Source: an uncultured bacterium (GTDB taxonomy: Bacteria > Cyanobacteriota > Vampirovibrionia > Gastranaerophilales > Gastranaerophilaceae). Taken from it: a stretch of DNA of 64,000 nt. The position numbers and the translations under genes were made by a program. The stretch lies in the NCBI GenBank assembly GCA_949288725.1, contig CASELF010000056.1:62001-126000 (forward strand), read 5' to 3'. A model generated the notes under the pieces. It was not told the origin of the DNA and ran no database searches. It saw only the letters and a program-made list of their open reading frames with translations. Below are positions 62,604-64,000 of this stretch, one piece after another; the stretch's first letter is position 1; each line of letters begins with the position of its first letter.

Positions 62604-62915
62604 ATGTCCAAAATCATAAATTTAAAAGATATTGAATACACAGATACAATCAATAAAAACTTCGTATTTGATAATGAACAAAGTTCACTTACCCTGATTT
62701 CTTTTAAAGCCGGAACGGAACGCAGTATTCATGTCGATGAAAAAGATGAAGTAGCACAAATCATTGAAGGTGTAGCTGATATTACAATAGGGAAAGAAAC
62801 CTACAGACTACACTCAAACGAAATGATAGTAATGCCAGCCAAAATTCCACATGGGCTCAAAGCAATACAAAATACCAAAATGCTTCTTTTACGCCCTAAA
62901 CATACTCACAAATAA
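62604..62915 (+). CDS. Small cupin-domain protein
   Basis: A 103-residue single-domain cupin. Motif 1 is degenerate (GTERSIHVDEKDEVAQIIEG, with one histidine and glutamates), and motif 2 shows VMPAKIPHGLKAI. It should be a beta-barrel that may bind a metal and a small molecule; the substrate is unknown. GGGGGAAA precedes the ATG. It is divergent from the DNA glycosylase gene. Confidence 0.78.
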   Translation: MSKIINLKDIEYTDTINKNFVFDNEQSSLTLISFKAGTERSIHVDEKDEVAQIIEGVADITIGKETYRLHSNEMIVMPAKIPHGLKAIQNTKMLLLRPKHTHK

Positions 62916-62929
62916 TCAAAAAAAATAAA

Positions 62930-63214
62930 TTACTTTGTTTTTAATGATTTCAAAATATTTATAACTTGAGGATTTTCAACCTTATAGCATATTTGGTTTC
63001 CACTACGATGTCCATTTAAAACTTTAGCATTTTTCAAAATCGCCAAGTGCTGAGAAACCGTCGGTTGCGGTATCCCCAAACATTCGCTCATTTTACTTAC
63101 ATTACATTCGGTTTTAGACATTAAATTATAAGCAATCGTAAGTCTGATTGGGTGCCCTAATGCTTTAAAAATATTTGCATATTCGTCTATATCAATATTT
63201 TCATCCATACTCAT
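62930..63214 (-). CDS. ArsR/SmtB-family regulator
   Basis: A 94-residue winged-helix repressor. The recognition helix region is IPQPTVSQHLAILKNAKVL, and LGHPIRLTIAYNL is the typical helix 2. Cysteines C37 and C45 flank helix 3 but not in the classic CVC arsenic-site pattern, so the ligand is uncertain. The start is ATG at 63214, 6 nt after a -10 TATTCT, so the message is probably leaderless. It is divergent from the pterin-synthase-like gene, and two similar dyads occupy both promoters. Confidence 0.88.
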   Translation of the reverse strand: MSMDENIDIDEYANIFKALGHPIRLTIAYNLMSKTECNVSKMSECLGIPQPTVSQHLAILKNAKVLNGHRSGNQICYKVENPQVINILKSLKTK

Positions 63215-63220
63215 ACTATA

Positions 63221-63249
63221 AGAATATTACAATATATGAATATTGTCAA
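63221..63249 (-). promoter_or_regulatory. arsR promoter with an operator-like dyad in the spacer
   Basis: Minus-strand TTGACA (63244-63249), a 17-nt spacer and TATTCT (63221-63226). The dyad at 63224-63243 fills the spacer. Confidence 0.65.
63224..63243. promoter_or_regulatory. Operator-like site 2
   Basis: The 20-mer ATATTACAATATATGAATAT matches site 1 (63300-63319) at 17 of 20 positions. It is placed to block arsR transcription. Confidence 0.55.
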
Positions 63250-63268
63250 ACTAAAATAGGATTATGTA

Positions 63269-63297
63269 TTGACATTATACAAAAAATTTGATAATAT
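63269..63297 (+). promoter_or_regulatory. Promoter of the pterin-synthase-like gene
   Basis: A perfect TTGACA (63269-63274), a 17-nt spacer and TAATAT (63292-63297). Confidence 0.65.
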
Positions 63298-63299
63298 AT

Positions 63300-63319
63300 A
63301 TATTCTAATATTTGAATAT
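63300..63319. promoter_or_regulatory. Operator-like site 1
   Basis: ATATTCTAATATTTGAATAT, an inverted repeat with one mismatched pair, covers the expected transcription start of the plus-strand gene. Its form (ATTC...GAAT with an AT core) resembles ArsR-family operators. Confidence 0.55.
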
Positions 63320-63423
63320 TTTGACATCCTAAAAATTACTAACAAATTACACATAATATTTAGCCAAGAGTAATAATTGAAAAATTTAACCAATGTAAAA
63401 GAATAAAAAAAAAGGAGAAACTT

Positions 63424-63990
63424 ATGAAATCATTAACTACTTTTGACTTACAGTATGCGCACAGATTTTACAACTTTAAAGGAGAAGCGCAGTATCTTCA
63501 CGGACATACAGGAGTGCTGACAATAGAAGTTGAAGATACAATTAATGCAGGTGTAAATATGGTATTCCCATGTAATGAAATTCAAAAAACAGCTTGGGAC
63601 GTTTTAAAGAATTTTGATCACGCAACCATTTTACGAGAAGATGATCCACTATTACCGGCAATACTAGAAGTATATGAAAAGCAAGGAATAAAAAATGGGG
63701 CGCCACAAAATACAATGAAAGGAGAAGCGTTCAAAACAGAACTAGCAACAGCATACCCTGACTGTAGAATAGTTGTAACAAAAGAAACAATGACAGTAGA
63801 AGGTATGATAAAAATAGTTTATGACTTACTAAAAGATAAGTTGAACATTTCCAAAATAACCTTCACCAGCGGAGTAAACGCAGCAACAGAAGACTATGAA
63901 GTACATAGAACCCAAGAACGTTGTCCGTTATGCGGGATTTTGCTTAATAAAGAAGGAATATGTCCAAAATGCGGATATAAAAAACAATAG
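63424..63990 (+). CDS. 6-pyruvoyl-tetrahydropterin synthase-like protein with C-terminal zinc ribbon
   Basis: A 188-residue T-fold protein of the PTPS/QueD family. The zinc histidines are H13 (YAHRF), H26 and H28 (LHGH), and the D65-H66 pair is in NFDHATIL. The catalytic cysteine that lies four residues before LHGH's first histidine in QueD is Ala22 here, with Glu21 next to it. The C-terminus adds a zinc ribbon (CPLCG and CPKCG). The reaction is therefore unclear: a folate-pathway PTPS-III-like role or a non-queuosine role is possible. AAGGAGAAA precedes the ATG. Regulation by the divergent ArsR protein is likely. Confidence 0.8.
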   Translation: MKSLTTFDLQYAHRFYNFKGEAQYLHGHTGVLTIEVEDTINAGVNMVFPCNEIQKTAWDVLKNFDHATILREDDPLLPAILEVYEKQGIKNGAPQNTMKGEAFKTELATAYPDCRIVVTKETMTVEGMIKIVYDLLKDKLNISKITFTSGVNAATEDYEVHRTQERCPLCGILLNKEGICPKCGYKKQ

Positions 63991-64000
63991 AAAACAGATT

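Noticed and set aside
1-64000. CRISPR array, prophage or insertion sequence
   Set aside because: No regularly spaced direct repeats, integrase, transposase or phage structural genes were seen.

Overview
The window is AT-rich, densely coded bacterial DNA that looks chromosomal. The best fit is a gut-type non-photosynthetic relative of Cyanobacteria (Melainabacteria/Vampirovibrionia, Gastranaerophilales-like). This is an inference from several signs. The cell is Gram-negative (lpxA, an MlaA domain). It also has the S-layer-homology (SLH) protein plus CsaB pyruvyltransferase pairing used by cyanobacteria to anchor the outer membrane. The adenylate cyclase is CHASE2-linked with the Lys/Thr substrate pair of cyanobacterial cyclases. 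The ribosomal cluster runs infA-rpmJ-rpsM-rpsK-rpsD-rpoA-rplQ-truA-rplM-rpsI. Energy metabolism is strictly fermentative in style, with an electron-bifurcating type [FeFe] hydrogenase, a PFL-activase, an iron alcohol dehydrogenase and ferredoxin proteins. No phage, IS element or CRISPR array was seen.

Layout. 1-2.8 kb: the 3' part of trxB, a small HEAT-like protein, a patatin lipase and tRNA-Leu. 2.9-6.2 kb: a minus-strand operon eda-kdgK-csaB-membrane protein. 6.3-16.5 kb: adenylate cyclase, pflA, tcdA, an MlaA-hydrolase fusion, an SLH protein, a GT9 glycosyltransferase and a TPR membrane protein. 16.6-24.8 kb: nadE, a repeat-rich secreted protein, a short TspO, an amylase-like protein, nusB, and an OadG/permease/44-residue-peptide operon. 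25-29.2 kb: hydC-hydB-hydA. 29.2-39.5 kb: a frameshifted AI-2E-type exporter, ade, a shortened uvrC, two tandem paralogues of unknown function, a ZorAB/MotAB-like pair with UPF0210, and rimI-bioY. 39.9-45.2 kb: the ribosomal/RNA polymerase operon with two structured leaders. 45.3-57.4 kb: an M29 aminopeptidase, lpxA, a two-domain PLD protein, a ChbG-like deacetylase, a GT2, an Fe-ADH, a symporter and an ileS with an altered HIGH motif. 57.5-64 kb: tRNA-Ala, a calpain-like cysteine protease, a flavodoxin-ferredoxin protein, a DNA glycosylase, a cupin, and an ArsR regulator divergent from a pterin-synthase-like protein.

The most interesting items are a large modular calpain-like protease (59066-61132), a nested-hairpin leader before rpsD, and a recurring leaderless promoter architecture in which a -10 box sits 5-7 nt before the start codon of at least nine genes. 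Others are twin 20-bp operator-like sites between arsR and the pterin-synthase-like gene, an MlaA domain fused to an alpha/beta hydrolase, an orphan OadG with its own permease and small membrane peptide, and an IleRS whose HIGH motif reads HVGT. All functional calls come from reading motifs by eye; no database search was run.
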